A stretch of DNA of 64,000 nucleotides from Phenylobacterium sp. (GCF_013911965.1 NZ_JACESE010000007.1:62001-126000), one strand, 5' to 3'; counted from the stretch's first letter, positions 8,592-17,560 are shown. Notes: a model not told the origin generated them from the letters alone. Numbers and translations: made by a program.

Positions 8592-9406
8592 GCGGCGGGA
8601 GCGAACGCCTGCCGGTGGTCTTCTTCGGGCACGGCAGCCCGATGATCGCGCTGGAGACCAACGCCACAACCGCGGCCTGGGAGGCGATGGGGGAGTCCAT
8701 CGGCAAGCCGCGCGGCATCCTCTGCGTCTCCGCCCACTGGCTGACCCGCGGCGTCGGCGTCACGGCCATGGACCGGCCGAGGACGATCCACGACTTCGGC
8801 GCCTCGTTCCCGCAGGCCCTGTTCAACGTGCAGTACCCGGCGCCGGGCGATCCGGCGCTGGCCCGCCGGGTGGCCGAGGCGCTGGCGCCCCTGCCGGTCG
8901 TTCAGGACCAGAACTGGGGTCTCGACCACGGGACGTGGTCGGTGCTCTGCAAGGCCTATCCCAAGGCCGACGTGCCCGTCGTCCAGCTTTCCATGGACGC
9001 CGCCAAGCCGCCGGCCTGGCACTACGAGATGGGCCGAAAGCTCGCGCCCTTGCGCGACGAGGGCATCCTGATCGTCGGCACCGGCAACATCGTCCACAAC
9101 CTGCCGGCCATGGACTGGGGCGACCGGAACTGCGCGCCCTATGACTGGGCCAAAGCCTTCAACGACGCGATCCGCAGCGCCATCGCCCATGACGAGCCGG
9201 AAAAGGTGGTGGGCTTCGAGGCCCTGGGGGAGGCTGCGGCCAAGTCCGTGCCGACGCCGGACCACTACTGGCCGCTGCTCTATGTGCTGGGCGCGCGCCT
9301 GCCCGGCGACCGGGCGGTCTTCGGCCCCGACCACATCGAACACGGCTCGCTCAGCATGACCAGCCTCATGCTCGACAGCCGCGCGCCGGCCGCCCAGGCC
9401 GCCTGA
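8588..9406 (+). CDS. LigB/DODA-type extradiol ring-cleavage dioxygenase
   Basis: 272 residues of the class III extradiol dioxygenase family (DODA, YgiD-like). The conserved His residues sit in VVFFGHGSPM (near residue 15), CVSAHWLTRG and GTGNIVHNL, followed by TPDHYWPLLYVLG. YgiD-type enzymes cleave 3,4-dihydroxyphenyl compounds such as DOPA with Fe(II) or Zn in the active site. The ATG at 8588 overlaps the Rieske stop, arguing that the Rieske product is the substrate or a close relative. No aldehyde dehydrogenase or hydratase of a classical meta-cleavage pathway follows. Confidence 0.85.
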   Translation: MSGGSERLPVVFFGHGSPMIALETNATTAAWEAMGESIGKPRGILCVSAHWLTRGVGVTAMDRPRTIHDFGASFPQALFNVQYPAPGDPALARRVAEALAPLPVVQDQNWGLDHGTWSVLCKAYPKADVPVVQLSMDAAKPPAWHYEMGRKLAPLRDEGILIVGTGNIVHNLPAMDWGDRNCAPYDWAKAFNDAIRSAIAHDEPEKVVGFEALGEAAAKSVPTPDHYWPLLYVLGARLPGDRAVFGPDHIEHGSLSMTSLMLDSRAPAAQAA

Positions 9407-9428
9407 TCCGTATTCCAAGGGGGACCCG

Positions 9429-10520
9429 ATGGCCTTCATCTGCGAACCGGCCGAGACCCGCGCCGACACCCTGCCGACCGCGCTGCACACCCTGAATGCG
9501 ACGCCCAAGACGGTGCACTGGGGCTATTTCGACCCGGCCCGCGGCCCGTCCCTAAGGATCAAGAGCGGCGACCTCGTCCAGGCCGAGGCCATCACCCATC
9601 ACGCGGGCGACGATCCCGAGCTGATGATGGACGAGGCGGTGACCGCCATCTTCCGCGAGATCCCGGAGGCCGACCGCAATCCCGGCGTCCACATCATGAC
9701 CGGCCCGATCTTCGTGGAGGGCGCGCAGCCCGGCGACATGCTCGAGGTGCGCTATCTGAAGATGACGCCGCGCTGCAACTACGGCTCGAACCTGGCGGCC
9801 AATTGGGGCCACCTCTACGAGGAGTTCGGCCAGAAGGAGCGGGTGACCATCTACGAGCTGGACCCCAACGCCAATACGGCCAGCGCCCTCTACGCCTACG
9901 ATTTTCCCGGCAAGTATCTGGTCCCCGGGACCATCACCAGCTGCCCCGTCTGCGACCGCCAGTCGGCCCTGCCGGGCGTGCGCGTGCCCGTCCGTCCGCA
10001 CCTGGGCACCGCCGGCGTCGCCCCGGACGTGAAGGGCCGGGTCAGCACCATTCCGCCTGGCCTGCACGGGGGCAATATCGACAACTGGCGCATCGGGGCC
10101 GGCGCCACGATGTACTATCCGGTCCAGGTCGAAGGCGCGCTCTTCTCCATCGGCGACCCGCATGTCAGCCAGGGCGACGGGGAGATTTCGGGCACGGCCA
10201 TCGAGGCCTCGCTGAACGTCCTGATGCAGATCATCCTGCGCAAGGACTTCAGCTTCCCTTCGCCCTTGCTGGAGACCCCCAACTACTGGATCGTCCACGG
10301 CTTCGACCCGGACCTGAACCAGGCCATGAAGAATGCGTCGCTGGACATGCTCCACCTGCTCCACGAGCATCAGGGCCTGTCGCGCAACGACGCCTATTCG
10401 CTGATGAGCGTGGCCTCGGACTTCGCCATCACCCAGGTGGTGGACGGGACCCAGGGCATCCACGTGCGCATGCCGCGCGGCATCTTCCCGGCCAAGGGGA
10501 GCGTCAAGGACCCGAGCTAG
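9429..10520 (+). CDS. Acetamidase/formamidase family protein
   Basis: 363 residues with the FmdA/AmdA fold signature GDPHVSQGDGE preceded by GNIDNW. Known members hydrolyse formamide or acetamide to ammonia and the acid. Here it would release nitrogen at the end of a pathway that opens an N-containing compound, which fits the RutA/RutB-like set nearby. The start follows AAGGGGGACCCG. It is in the same operon as the Rieske and LigB-like genes (22-base gap). Confidence 0.85.
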   Translation: MAFICEPAETRADTLPTALHTLNATPKTVHWGYFDPARGPSLRIKSGDLVQAEAITHHAGDDPELMMDEAVTAIFREIPEADRNPGVHIMTGPIFVEGAQPGDMLEVRYLKMTPRCNYGSNLAANWGHLYEEFGQKERVTIYELDPNANTASALYAYDFPGKYLVPGTITSCPVCDRQSALPGVRVPVRPHLGTAGVAPDVKGRVSTIPPGLHGGNIDNWRIGAGATMYYPVQVEGALFSIGDPHVSQGDGEISGTAIEASLNVLMQIILRKDFSFPSPLLETPNYWIVHGFDPDLNQAMKNASLDMLHLLHEHQGLSRNDAYSLMSVASDFAITQVVDGTQGIHVRMPRGIFPAKGSVKDPS

Positions 10521-10531
10521 AGCGAGGACGC

Positions 10532-11497
10532 TTGAAGGCCTGGCAGTTCACCACCGACGCCTATCTGAAGCCTGAGCGCCGGGCCGCCTGGCGCGAGGCC
10601 ATGGAGCGCCTGCGCCTGCCCGTCGGCGATCTGCCGGCCGAAGGCGCCTTCCACGCCCAGGTCTCCAGCCTGACCTCGCCCATGGGGGTGGAGTTCGCCG
10701 TCGTCGCCTCCACGCCGCAGGAGATCTCCGGCCGCAATCCCGACCAGCCGGCCGCGGTCTGGCTCGCCGTCCTGCTGGAGGGCGAGGCGATCCTCTCCGA
10801 CGGCGTGCGGGAGATGCCCGTCGCGGCGGGGGACATCGTCTATGGCCCGACGGGCCAGACGGCGGGCCTGCGCCTGACGACGCGCTTCAAGCTGCTCTTC
10901 ATCACCGCGCCCAGGTTGGCGCTGGACCACCGCCTGCTGGCGCCCTCGGCGCTGCGGATCGGCCACCTGGCGGCGGGCGAGGGGGTGAACCATGTCTTCT
11001 CCGGCCTGCTGCGGGCCACGGCCGAGGCTCTGGACGAACTGAGCAGCGACCAGCTGCGCCCCGTGGAGCTGGCGCTGACCGAGTTCCTCGTCGCCTGCCT
11101 GGCCCAGGACGGCGATCCCGCCGCGCGCGGCGGGGCCGAGGGCGCGCGGGCGGTGCAGATGCGGCGGGTGCGCCAGACCATCGAGATCCTGCTCGCCGAA
11201 CCGGACCTGACCTTGCGCCGCGTCGCCGACGAGGACGGCGTCTCGCCTCGCTACCTGCAGAAGCTGTTCGCCAGCCAAGGGCAGAGCTTCACCGGCTATG
11301 TCCGCGCCCGGCGGCTGGAGCGCTGCCGCGCGGACCTGGCGAGCCCGGCCTGCGCCCAACTCTCGATCTCAGAGATCTGTTTCCGCTGGGGCTTCAACGG
11401 CTCGGCCCATTTCAGCCGCGCCTTCCGCAGCGCCTACGGGGTGACCCCGCGAGAATACCGTCGCGCGGCGGCGGGCGGCGAGGCGGAAGCGGCTTAG
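10532..11497 (+). CDS. AraC-family transcriptional regulator
   Basis: 321 residues starting at TTG (10532) with a purine-rich GAGCGAGG just upstream. The residues immediately after this TTG match the usual start of cupin-AraC regulators, so it is preferred over the ATG at internal residue 20. The N-terminal half has a cupin-like ligand-binding region (VAAGDIVYGPTG). The C-terminal third carries the two helix-turn-helix motifs of AraC: LRRVADEDGVSPRYLQKLF and ISEICFRWGFNGSAHFSRAF. It is 12 bases after the formamidase-family gene and is the most likely regulator of the surrounding divergent operons. Confidence 0.85.
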   Translation: MKAWQFTTDAYLKPERRAAWREAMERLRLPVGDLPAEGAFHAQVSSLTSPMGVEFAVVASTPQEISGRNPDQPAAVWLAVLLEGEAILSDGVREMPVAAGDIVYGPTGQTAGLRLTTRFKLLFITAPRLALDHRLLAPSALRIGHLAAGEGVNHVFSGLLRATAEALDELSSDQLRPVELALTEFLVACLAQDGDPAARGGAEGARAVQMRRVRQTIEILLAEPDLTLRRVADEDGVSPRYLQKLFASQGQSFTGYVRARRLERCRADLASPACAQLSISEICFRWGFNGSAHFSRAFRSAYGVTPREYRRAAAGGEAEAA

Positions 11498-12402
11498 GCG
11501 GCTAGAATCGCCTCCACCTCCGCCCGCGTCGGCATCGAGGCCGCCGCGCCCCGCCGTGTCACCGAAAGCGCCGCTGCGGCGTTGGCGAACCGCATGGCCT
11601 TCGCCAAGTCGACCCCTTCGTCCAGGGCGGCGGCGAGCGCCCCGCAGAAGCAGTCCCCGGCGCCGGTGGTGTCGACGGCCGGCTGCTTGACTCCGGCGGC
11701 GCGGAAGACCTCGTCGCCGCGCACCGCCACCGCGCCAGCCGCGCCCAGGGTGGCGATCACCGTCTGATGCGGCGCCGCCAGCCGCCGGGCCGCCGCAGCG
11801 GCCTGGTCGGCGTCGGCCGGTTCGGCCTCCAGGCCGGCGAAGCGGGCGAGCTCGCTCTCGTTCAGGATCAGGATGTCGGCGAGCGCCAGGAGGCGGGCGC
11901 CCTCCGCCAGGGCCGGGGCGGTGTTGAGGATCTTGACCGCGCCCCTGGCCTCGTCGCGGGCGAAGACCGCCTCGATGGCGTCAAGGGTCGCCTCGAACTG
12001 GGTGAGGATCACGCCTGCGCCGCCCAGGTCGGCGGCGCCCGCCAGCTCCGGCCCGAAGAGGGCGTTGGCGCCGGCCGCCACCACGATCATGTTCCGCGCG
12101 GCACGATCCAGGGTGATGAAGGCCTGGCCCGTCGGGTGGTCCCTGGCGCGCAGGACGCCTGCGGTCTGGACGCCGGCCTCTTCCAGCACCCCCAGCATGA
12201 AGTCGCCGGCCGCATCCTGGCCGACGGCGCCGAGCAGGCGCACCTGGGCCCCGAGCTTCGCGGCCGCCACGGCCTGATTGGCGCCCTTGCCGCCTGGGAA
12301 CTGCGCCAGTTCATGGCTCGCCACCGTCTCGCCCCAGCGGGGCAGTTCGGCCACCGAGGCCACATGGTCCAGATTGATGCCGCCCAGGACGCAGACGCTC
12401 AT
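11494..12402 (-). CDS. rbsK: Ribokinase (PfkB family)
   Basis: 302 residues. PfkB signatures are present: PGGKGANQAVAAAKLGA near residue 40 and DTTGAGDCFCGAL near residue 250, where the Asp is the catalytic base. It would phosphorylate ribose or another free sugar at the 5-position. The stop overlaps the AraC stop by four bases (convergent). GGGGGAAG precedes the ATG. No ribose transporter or regulator adjoins it, so a ribokinase-like enzyme with another sugar or nucleoside-derived substrate is possible. Confidence 0.8.
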   Translation of the reverse strand: MSVCVLGGINLDHVASVAELPRWGETVASHELAQFPGGKGANQAVAAAKLGAQVRLLGAVGQDAAGDFMLGVLEEAGVQTAGVLRARDHPTGQAFITLDRAARNMIVVAAGANALFGPELAGAADLGGAGVILTQFEATLDAIEAVFARDEARGAVKILNTAPALAEGARLLALADILILNESELARFAGLEAEPADADQAAAAARRLAAPHQTVIATLGAAGAVAVRGDEVFRAAGVKQPAVDTTGAGDCFCGALAAALDEGVDLAKAMRFANAAAALSVTRRGAAASMPTRAEVEAILAA

Positions 12403-12461
12403 GGCTTCCCCCGCTTCGACTGCGGGCAGGCCTAGGGCGCCGGCGGTGAAATGTCAGCGGC

Positions 12462-13841
12462 TCAGATGGCCTTGGCGTGTCGTTGGGCGTCCGGCGCCAG
12501 ATAGGCGTCGAACAGGGCGCAGATGGAGCGCACCAGCAGGCGCCCGCGCGGGGTCACCTTCAGGGTGCGGCCGTCCCACTCCAGCAGGCCGTCCTGGCGG
12601 AAGTCCTCGAAGCGGGCGATGGCGGCGCGAAGCTCGGTCATGCCGCGGCCGTGCCGTTCGCACACCTCCGGCAGCACGACTTCGAGGTCGCACATGAGCC
12701 GCTCGATGATGTCGGCGCGGAAGCGGTCCTCGTCGGTGACGGCGACGCCGCGGGCGATGGGCAGCTTGCCGTCGGCCACCGCGTGGCGCCAGCCGAGCTC
12801 CTGGGCGATGTTCTGCACGAAGCCGCCGGGCGTCGTGCCGATGGCCGAAGCGCCAAGTCCGAGCAGGGTGCGGGCCGCATCGGTGGTGTAGCCCTGGAAG
12901 TTGCGGTGCAGCCGCTTCTCCACGGCGGCCTTGGCCAGCTCGTCCTCGGGCAGGGCGAAGTGGTCGAGGCCGATGCGGACATAGCCCTCGGCCTGCAGCC
13001 GCTCGGCGGCGGCCTCGCTCTGCTCCAGGCGTTCGGCCGGCCCGGGCAGGGCGGCCTCGTCGATCAGCTGCTGGTGAGCCTTCATCCACGGCACGTGGGC
13101 GTAGCCGAAGAGGGCCAGCCGCTCCGGCCGCAGGGTCAGGACCGCGTCGATGGTCGACAGCGTGTTGCGCGTGGTCTGGTTCGGCAGGCCATACATCAGG
13201 TCGAGATTGACCGAACGCACGCCGGCTTCGCGCAGGGCGGCGACGCAGTCGGCGATGTCCTCGAAGGACTCCTGGCGATTGACCGCCTGCTGCACCTCGG
13301 GGCTGAGGTTCTGCACCCCCAGGCTGGCGCGCGACAGGCCGTGCCAGGCCGCGGCCTTGATCCAGTCCCGCGACAGGACGGCCGGGTCGAGCTCGGCGGC
13401 GATCTCGGCGTCCTCGGCCACGTGGAAGACGTGGCGCAGGTTGCCGAAGATGATCCCCAGCTCTTCGACATTCAGCATGTTGGGCGTGCCGCCGCCCAGG
13501 TGGATGTCACCGACCGCGAGCTTGCCGGGCAGGGCCTGCTCGAGCGTGGCGAGCTCCCGCATCATCAGGTCCACATAGTCGCGCACCGGCTCATGCCGGC
13601 TGACCGCGCGGGTGTTGCAGCCGCAGTACCAGCACAGCCGCGTGCAGAAGGGGATGTGCAGATAGACCGAGACCGGCGCCGTGACCGGCAACTGCGCCAG
13701 CCAGGCGCGATAGGTCTTCTCGTCGACCTCCGGCGTGAACTGCACCGCAGTCGGGTAGCTGGTGTAGCGGGGCGCGCGCCCATCGTACTTGGCGATCAGG
13801 TGCGCGTCGGCGGGGGCTTGGGGATTGTAGACGACGGTCAT
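12462..13841 (-). CDS. hemN: Oxygen-independent coproporphyrinogen III oxidase
   Basis: 459 residues, radical SAM. The motif YLHIPFCTRLCWYCGC holds the Cys-x3-Cys-x2-Cys that binds the [4Fe-4S] cluster, and PRYTSYPTA near the N terminus is typical of HemN. It converts coproporphyrinogen III to protoporphyrinogen IX without oxygen and so supplies heme under microaerobic conditions, matching the cytochrome bd genes next door. No Shine-Dalgarno sequence is evident before the ATG, and an FNR/FixK-type box is centred about 40.5 bases upstream of it, which would put the transcript start at the start codon. Confidence 0.93.
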   Translation of the reverse strand: MTVVYNPQAPADAHLIAKYDGRAPRYTSYPTAVQFTPEVDEKTYRAWLAQLPVTAPVSVYLHIPFCTRLCWYCGCNTRAVSRHEPVRDYVDLMMRELATLEQALPGKLAVGDIHLGGGTPNMLNVEELGIIFGNLRHVFHVAEDAEIAAELDPAVLSRDWIKAAAWHGLSRASLGVQNLSPEVQQAVNRQESFEDIADCVAALREAGVRSVNLDLMYGLPNQTTRNTLSTIDAVLTLRPERLALFGYAHVPWMKAHQQLIDEAALPGPAERLEQSEAAAERLQAEGYVRIGLDHFALPEDELAKAAVEKRLHRNFQGYTTDAARTLLGLGASAIGTTPGGFVQNIAQELGWRHAVADGKLPIARGVAVTDEDRFRADIIERLMCDLEVVLPEVCERHGRGMTELRAAIARFEDFRQDGLLEWDGRTLKVTPRGRLLVRSICALFDAYLAPDAQRHAKAI

Positions 13842-13874
13842 GGGCGCAGATTGCGCGGACCGCCCGCCGCCGCC

Positions 13875-13888
13875 GTGACGCAGATCAA
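13875..13888 (-). promoter_or_regulatory. FNR/FixK-type box for hemN
   Basis: GTGACGCAGATCAA matches seven of the eight defined positions of TTGA-N6-TCAA. It overlaps the last bases of the DUF1275 gene. A class II position (-41.5) would start transcription at about 13840, inside the hemN start codon, so hemN mRNA may be leaderless. The motif is seen; the regulator and start site are inferred. Confidence 0.55.
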
Positions 13889-14547
13889 ACCCGCGACGGC
13901 TCCGCCGCGGCGCCGCGGGGGAAGACCGAGAATGACAGCGCGGCCAGCACCGCCATCGCGCCCGCTGCGGGCCACAGGGCCGGCGCGCCGAGTCGGTCGT
14001 AGGCGACCGCTCCGCCGGCGGCGCCCGCCACCAGCCCGGCCCAGAGCATCAGGTCGGGCAGCCAGGGCCCGCGATCCTCGCCGAAGATCGCCGCGGCAAG
14101 CCCCTTGCCGACCTTCACCAGGGCCCCGGTCATATAGGTCAGCCCGACCCGGACCTCGCCGCCCTGGGCGAAGATCAGGTTCTCCGCTCCCATGGCGCAG
14201 GCCAGGAGCAGGGCCGCGGGCAGGGGCCAGCCTTGCGCCGCCAGGACGCCGGCCCCCGCCAGCGCCCCGGCCAGAACGGACAGGATCGCGGCTTCCGGGC
14301 GGCCGGCGACGACGCGGCGCAGGACGCCCCCGATCACCACGCCGGAGACGAACGCGGCGATCAGGCCGCCGGCGATCAGGGCCTCCTCGGCGCCCCGGAA
14401 AAGCCCCACGCCCAGCCGCGTCGAGTTGCCGCTCATGAAGGAGACGAAGAAGCCGCCCGTCATCAGGAAGCCGGCGGCGTCCACATAGCCGGCGGCCGCG
14501 GCGAGCACGATGGCGAAGAGGCGGGCGCGGCGGTCGAGGCGTCTCAC
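13885..14547 (-). CDS. DUF1275 (YoaK-like) membrane protein
   Basis: 220 residues, almost entirely hydrophobic, with about six transmembrane segments. The beginning (AAGYVDAAGFLMTGGFFVSF, then MSGNST) is the hallmark of the DUF1275/YoaK family. Function is unknown in general; members are small integral inner-membrane proteins. It sits between cydX and hemN on the same strand, behind a 12-bp hairpin, so it may have its own promoter or receive read-through from the cyd operon. Confidence 0.85.
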   Translation of the reverse strand: MRRLDRRARLFAIVLAAAAGYVDAAGFLMTGGFFVSFMSGNSTRLGVGLFRGAEEALIAGGLIAAFVSGVVIGGVLRRVVAGRPEAAILSVLAGALAGAGVLAAQGWPLPAALLLACAMGAENLIFAQGGEVRVGLTYMTGALVKVGKGLAAAIFGEDRGPWLPDLMLWAGLVAGAAGGAVAYDRLGAPALWPAAGAMAVLAALSFSVFPRGAAAEPSRV

Positions 14548-14572
14548 AGATCCAGTCTCTTGAACGACGAAG

Positions 14573-14606
14573 CGGCCCGGCGCCGCCCTTCCGAGGCGCC
14601 GGGCCG
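14573..14606 (-). terminator. Hairpin after cydX
   Basis: A perfect 12-bp stem (CGGCCCGGCGCC and its complement) with a 10-base loop lies 27 bases beyond the cydX stop. There is no long T-run on the minus strand, so it may act as an attenuator or an mRNA-stabilising structure rather than a full intrinsic terminator. It separates cydABX from the DUF1275 and hemN genes. Confidence 0.6.
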
Positions 14607-14632
14607 AAACGTGGCGATGCGTCCGATCAGGC

Positions 14633-14740
14633 CTATTCGGCGTCGTCGTCGATCGGCAGTCCGAATTCGTGCCACAGTCCGTTGAGGATGCCGAAGGCGA
14701 CGGCGAGGCCGACCCCGAGAATCCAGGCGAAGTACCACAT
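14633..14740 (-). CDS. cydX: Cytochrome bd subunit CydX
   Basis: 35 residues beginning MWYFAWILG, which is the CydX (YbgT/MbhA) signature, with one transmembrane helix and an acidic tail DDDAE. CydX stabilises the hemes of the CydA-CydB quinol oxidase. The start has GAAGGAG upstream and follows the cydB stop by 17 bases. It is short enough to be missed by automatic length cut-offs. Confidence 0.93.
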   Translation of the reverse strand: MWYFAWILGVGLAVAFGILNGLWHEFGLPIDDDAE

Positions 14741-14757
14741 GGGAAGGCTCCTTCGGT

Positions 14758-15906
14758 TCAGTAGAGGTCGGGATTGGTGCGCAGTTCGCCAAGCGAGACC
14801 CGGCCCCACAGCACCTTGAAGACCCAGGCCGTGTAGGCGAGCACGATCGGCAGGAAGATCGCCGTGACGATCAGCATCAGGAAGAGCGTCGTGTGGCTGG
14901 AGGAGGCGTTCCAGACCGTCAGGCTCGACTTGGGATCGATGCTCGAGGGCAGGATGAAGGGGAACATCGACAGCCCGACGGTCGAGATGATGCCCACTGC
15001 GGCGAGGGACGAGCCGCCGAAGGCCAGCGGCTCCTTGCCTGCGCGGATCCCGAGGAAGGCCGCCAAGGCGCCGAGGAAGCCCAGCGCCGGAGCCGCGATC
15101 ATCCAGGGGTAGGCGGCGAAGTTGTCGAGCCATGCGCCGGCGGCGGCCACGGTGTTCGACCGGAGCGGGTTTGACGGACCGGCCATGTCCGCCGCGCCTT
15201 CGAGGCGGAAGCCGAGGCCGCCGAACTTCACGAAGGCGAAGCCCACCGCGAACAGCGCGACCGAGGCCAGCGCCGTGACGGAGCCGATGGTCCGGGCCCG
15301 GTCACGCACGGGCCCATGGTCGGCCTTGATGGTCAGCCAGGCCGCGCCGTGCGTCAGCAGCATGGCGACCGACAGGAGTCCGCACACCAGGGTGAAGGGG
15401 GTGAAGAGGCCGAGGAAGGGGCCCTCGTAGAAGGAGCGCAGATCGCCGTCGAGCCGGAAGGGCACGCCCTGCAGCACGTTGCCCACGGCCACGCCGAAGA
15501 CCAGCGCCGGGACGAAGCCGCCGACGAACAGGCCCCAGTCCCAGAAGGCGCGCCAGGCTCGGCTCGGCCGCTTGGAGCGGTACTTGAAGCCCACCGGGCG
15601 CAGGATCAGCGCCGAGAGCACCAGGAACATGGCGAGGTAGAAGCCCGAGAAGCTGACGGCGTAGACGAAGGGCCAGGCGGCGAAGATCGCGCCGCCGCCG
15701 AGGATGAACCACACCTGGTTGCCTTCCCAGGTCGGGCCGATGGTGTTGATCACCTGCCGGCGCTCGGCGTCGTTGCGGCCGACGAAGGGCAGGAGGGCGG
15801 CGACCCCGAGGTCGAAGCCGTCGGTGAGGGCGAAGCCGATGAGCAGGACGCCCATCAGGCCCCACCAGATGACGCGGAGCGTCGCGTAGTCGATCGGAAG
15901 ATCCAT
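14758..15906 (-). CDS. cydB: Cytochrome bd ubiquinol oxidase subunit II
   Basis: 382 residues with eight or nine predicted membrane helices. Recognisable CydB segments are GFALTDGFDLGVA and TIGPTWEGNQVWFILGGGA near the N terminus, and the Trp-Asn-Ala-Ser segment plus the PIVLAYTAWVFKVLWG helix at the C terminus. It partners CydA in the high-affinity quinol oxidase that reduces oxygen to water without pumping protons. It follows cydA by 12 bases with AAGGAGCC before its ATG, so the order cydA-cydB-cydX is one operon. Confidence 0.95.
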   Translation of the reverse strand: MDLPIDYATLRVIWWGLMGVLLIGFALTDGFDLGVAALLPFVGRNDAERRQVINTIGPTWEGNQVWFILGGGAIFAAWPFVYAVSFSGFYLAMFLVLSALILRPVGFKYRSKRPSRAWRAFWDWGLFVGGFVPALVFGVAVGNVLQGVPFRLDGDLRSFYEGPFLGLFTPFTLVCGLLSVAMLLTHGAAWLTIKADHGPVRDRARTIGSVTALASVALFAVGFAFVKFGGLGFRLEGAADMAGPSNPLRSNTVAAAGAWLDNFAAYPWMIAAPALGFLGALAAFLGIRAGKEPLAFGGSSLAAVGIISTVGLSMFPFILPSSIDPKSSLTVWNASSSHTTLFLMLIVTAIFLPIVLAYTAWVFKVLWGRVSLGELRTNPDLY

Positions 15907-15918
15907 GGTGAGGCTCCT

Positions 15919-17490
15919 TTACTCGGCGGCCATGGGCACGGGGCCCACGGGCTCGTCGGCGGGATGCTGGTCCTCGCTCCTGGCGTAGGGACCCTTCTTG
16001 ACGGTGTGGAGGATCAGGCCGACCTCGATGACGGCGAGCACGCCGTAGAAGAGGGTGAAGCCCGCGATCGTCGTCCACAGCTGCGGCACGGTCAGGCTGG
16101 AGGCGCCCAGGAAGGTCGGCAGGACGCCCTCGATGGCCCAGGGCTGGCGGCCGACCTCGGCCAGGACCCAGCCGAGCTCGGCGGCGATCCAGGGCAGGGG
16201 GATGATCGCCACCGCCAGACGCAGGAACCAGCGGGTCTCGTGCCGGCGCATGGAGGCCAGGATGAAGGCCGTGGCGAAGAAGGCGATCATCAGGAAGCCG
16301 ATGCCGGCCATGATGCGGAACGACCAGAACATCACCGGCACATCCGGCACCGTGTCCCAGGCGGCCGTGGAGATCATCGCGGCGTCGGCCTCGCGGGGGT
16401 CGTCGGTGTAGCGCTTCAGCAGCAGGGCGTAGCCCAGGTCCCGCTTGTGGCGCTCGAACTGCTCGCGCGCGGCCAGGTTGGTCGGATCGGTCTTGAGCGT
16501 CTCCACCGCGTCATAGGCGATGACGCCCGACTCGATGCGGCTTTCGGCCACCGCCACCAGGTCGAGGATGCCCTCCACCGGCCGGTCGATGCTCCGCGTG
16601 GCGATCAGGCCCAGGACATAGGGCACCTTGAACTCCGCGTGGGTCTGGCGGTCTTCAAGGTTGGGCAGGCCGAAGAGGGTCAGGCCGGCCGGCGCAGCCT
16701 CGGTCTCCCACATGGCTTCCAGGGCGGCCAGCTTCATCTTCTGGTTGTCGGTAAGGGCGTAGCCCGACTCATCGCCCAGGACGACCACCGAGAGCGAGGA
16801 GGCCAGGCCGAAGGCCGCGGCCACCGTGAACGAGCGGATCGCGAAGGCCCGATGGCGTTCCTTCAGCAGGTAGAAGGCCGAGATGCCCAGCACGACGACC
16901 GAGGCCAGCACATAGCCGGCGCTGACCGTGTGGACGAACTTGGCCTGGGCGACCGGATTGAAGATCACCTCCTGGAAGTTGACGATCTCCATCCGCATGG
17001 TCTCAGGATTGAAGGCCGAACCCACCGGGTTCTGCATCCAGCCGTTGGCCACCAGGATCCACAGGGCCGAGAGGTTCGAGCCCAGGGCCACCATGAAGGT
17101 GACGCCCAGGTGGGCGAGCTTCGAAAGCTTGTCCCAGCCGAAGAACATCAGGCCGACGAAGGTGGCTTCGAGGAAGAAGGCCATCAGGCCTTCGATGGCC
17201 AGGGGGGCGCCGAAGATGTCGCCCACATAGTGCGAGAAGTAGGACCAGTTGGTCCCGAACTCGAACTCCATTGTGATGCCGGTGGCGACACCGAGCACGA
17301 AGTTGATGCCGAAGATGGTGGCCCAGAACCGCGTGATGGTCCGCCAGATCTGGCGGCCGGTCATCACGTAGATGCTCTCCATGATGACCAGCATGAAGGA
17401 GAGACCGAGGGTGAGGGGCACGAAGAGGAAGTGATACATCGCGGTCAGGGCGAACTGGAGCCGCGAGAGCTCGACGACGGCGAGGTCCAT
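15919..17490 (-). CDS. cydA: Cytochrome bd ubiquinol oxidase subunit I
   Basis: 523 residues, close to the Escherichia coli CydA over its whole length. Conserved segments include ELSRLQFALTAMYHFLFVPL with the heme-ligand His20, NWSYFSHYVGDIFGAPLAIE, KFVHTVSAGYV and PLPWIAAELGWVLAEVGRQP. The quinol-binding Q-loop between about residues 250 and 380 is of the long (CydA-L) type, fitting the presence of CydX. AAGGAGTCC precedes the ATG. The operon faces cydDC across a 108-base promoter containing an FNR/FixK-type box. Confidence 0.96.
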   Translation of the reverse strand: MDLAVVELSRLQFALTAMYHFLFVPLTLGLSFMLVIMESIYVMTGRQIWRTITRFWATIFGINFVLGVATGITMEFEFGTNWSYFSHYVGDIFGAPLAIEGLMAFFLEATFVGLMFFGWDKLSKLAHLGVTFMVALGSNLSALWILVANGWMQNPVGSAFNPETMRMEIVNFQEVIFNPVAQAKFVHTVSAGYVLASVVVLGISAFYLLKERHRAFAIRSFTVAAAFGLASSLSVVVLGDESGYALTDNQKMKLAALEAMWETEAAPAGLTLFGLPNLEDRQTHAEFKVPYVLGLIATRSIDRPVEGILDLVAVAESRIESGVIAYDAVETLKTDPTNLAAREQFERHKRDLGYALLLKRYTDDPREADAAMISTAAWDTVPDVPVMFWSFRIMAGIGFLMIAFFATAFILASMRRHETRWFLRLAVAIIPLPWIAAELGWVLAEVGRQPWAIEGVLPTFLGASSLTVPQLWTTIAGFTLFYGVLAVIEVGLILHTVKKGPYARSEDQHPADEPVGPVPMAAE

Positions 17491-17546
17491 GGGGAGGGAC
17501 TCCTTGTATATTCGCTGATCGCTATGTTTCCGGAGCCTTCCCCGCC

Positions 17547-17560
17547 TTGATGCAGATCAC
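17547..17560. promoter_or_regulatory. FNR/FixK-type box in the cydA-cydD divergent promoter
   Basis: TTGATGCAGATCAC matches nine of ten positions of TTGAT-N4-ATCAA. Its centre is 63.5 bases upstream of the cydA ATG and 45.5 upstream of the cydD ATG. With a class II geometry it would start the cydA transcript about 22 bases before its ATG, a sensible leader, while the cydD leader would be only about four bases. It is therefore best placed for cydA and could serve both. Confidence 0.65.
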
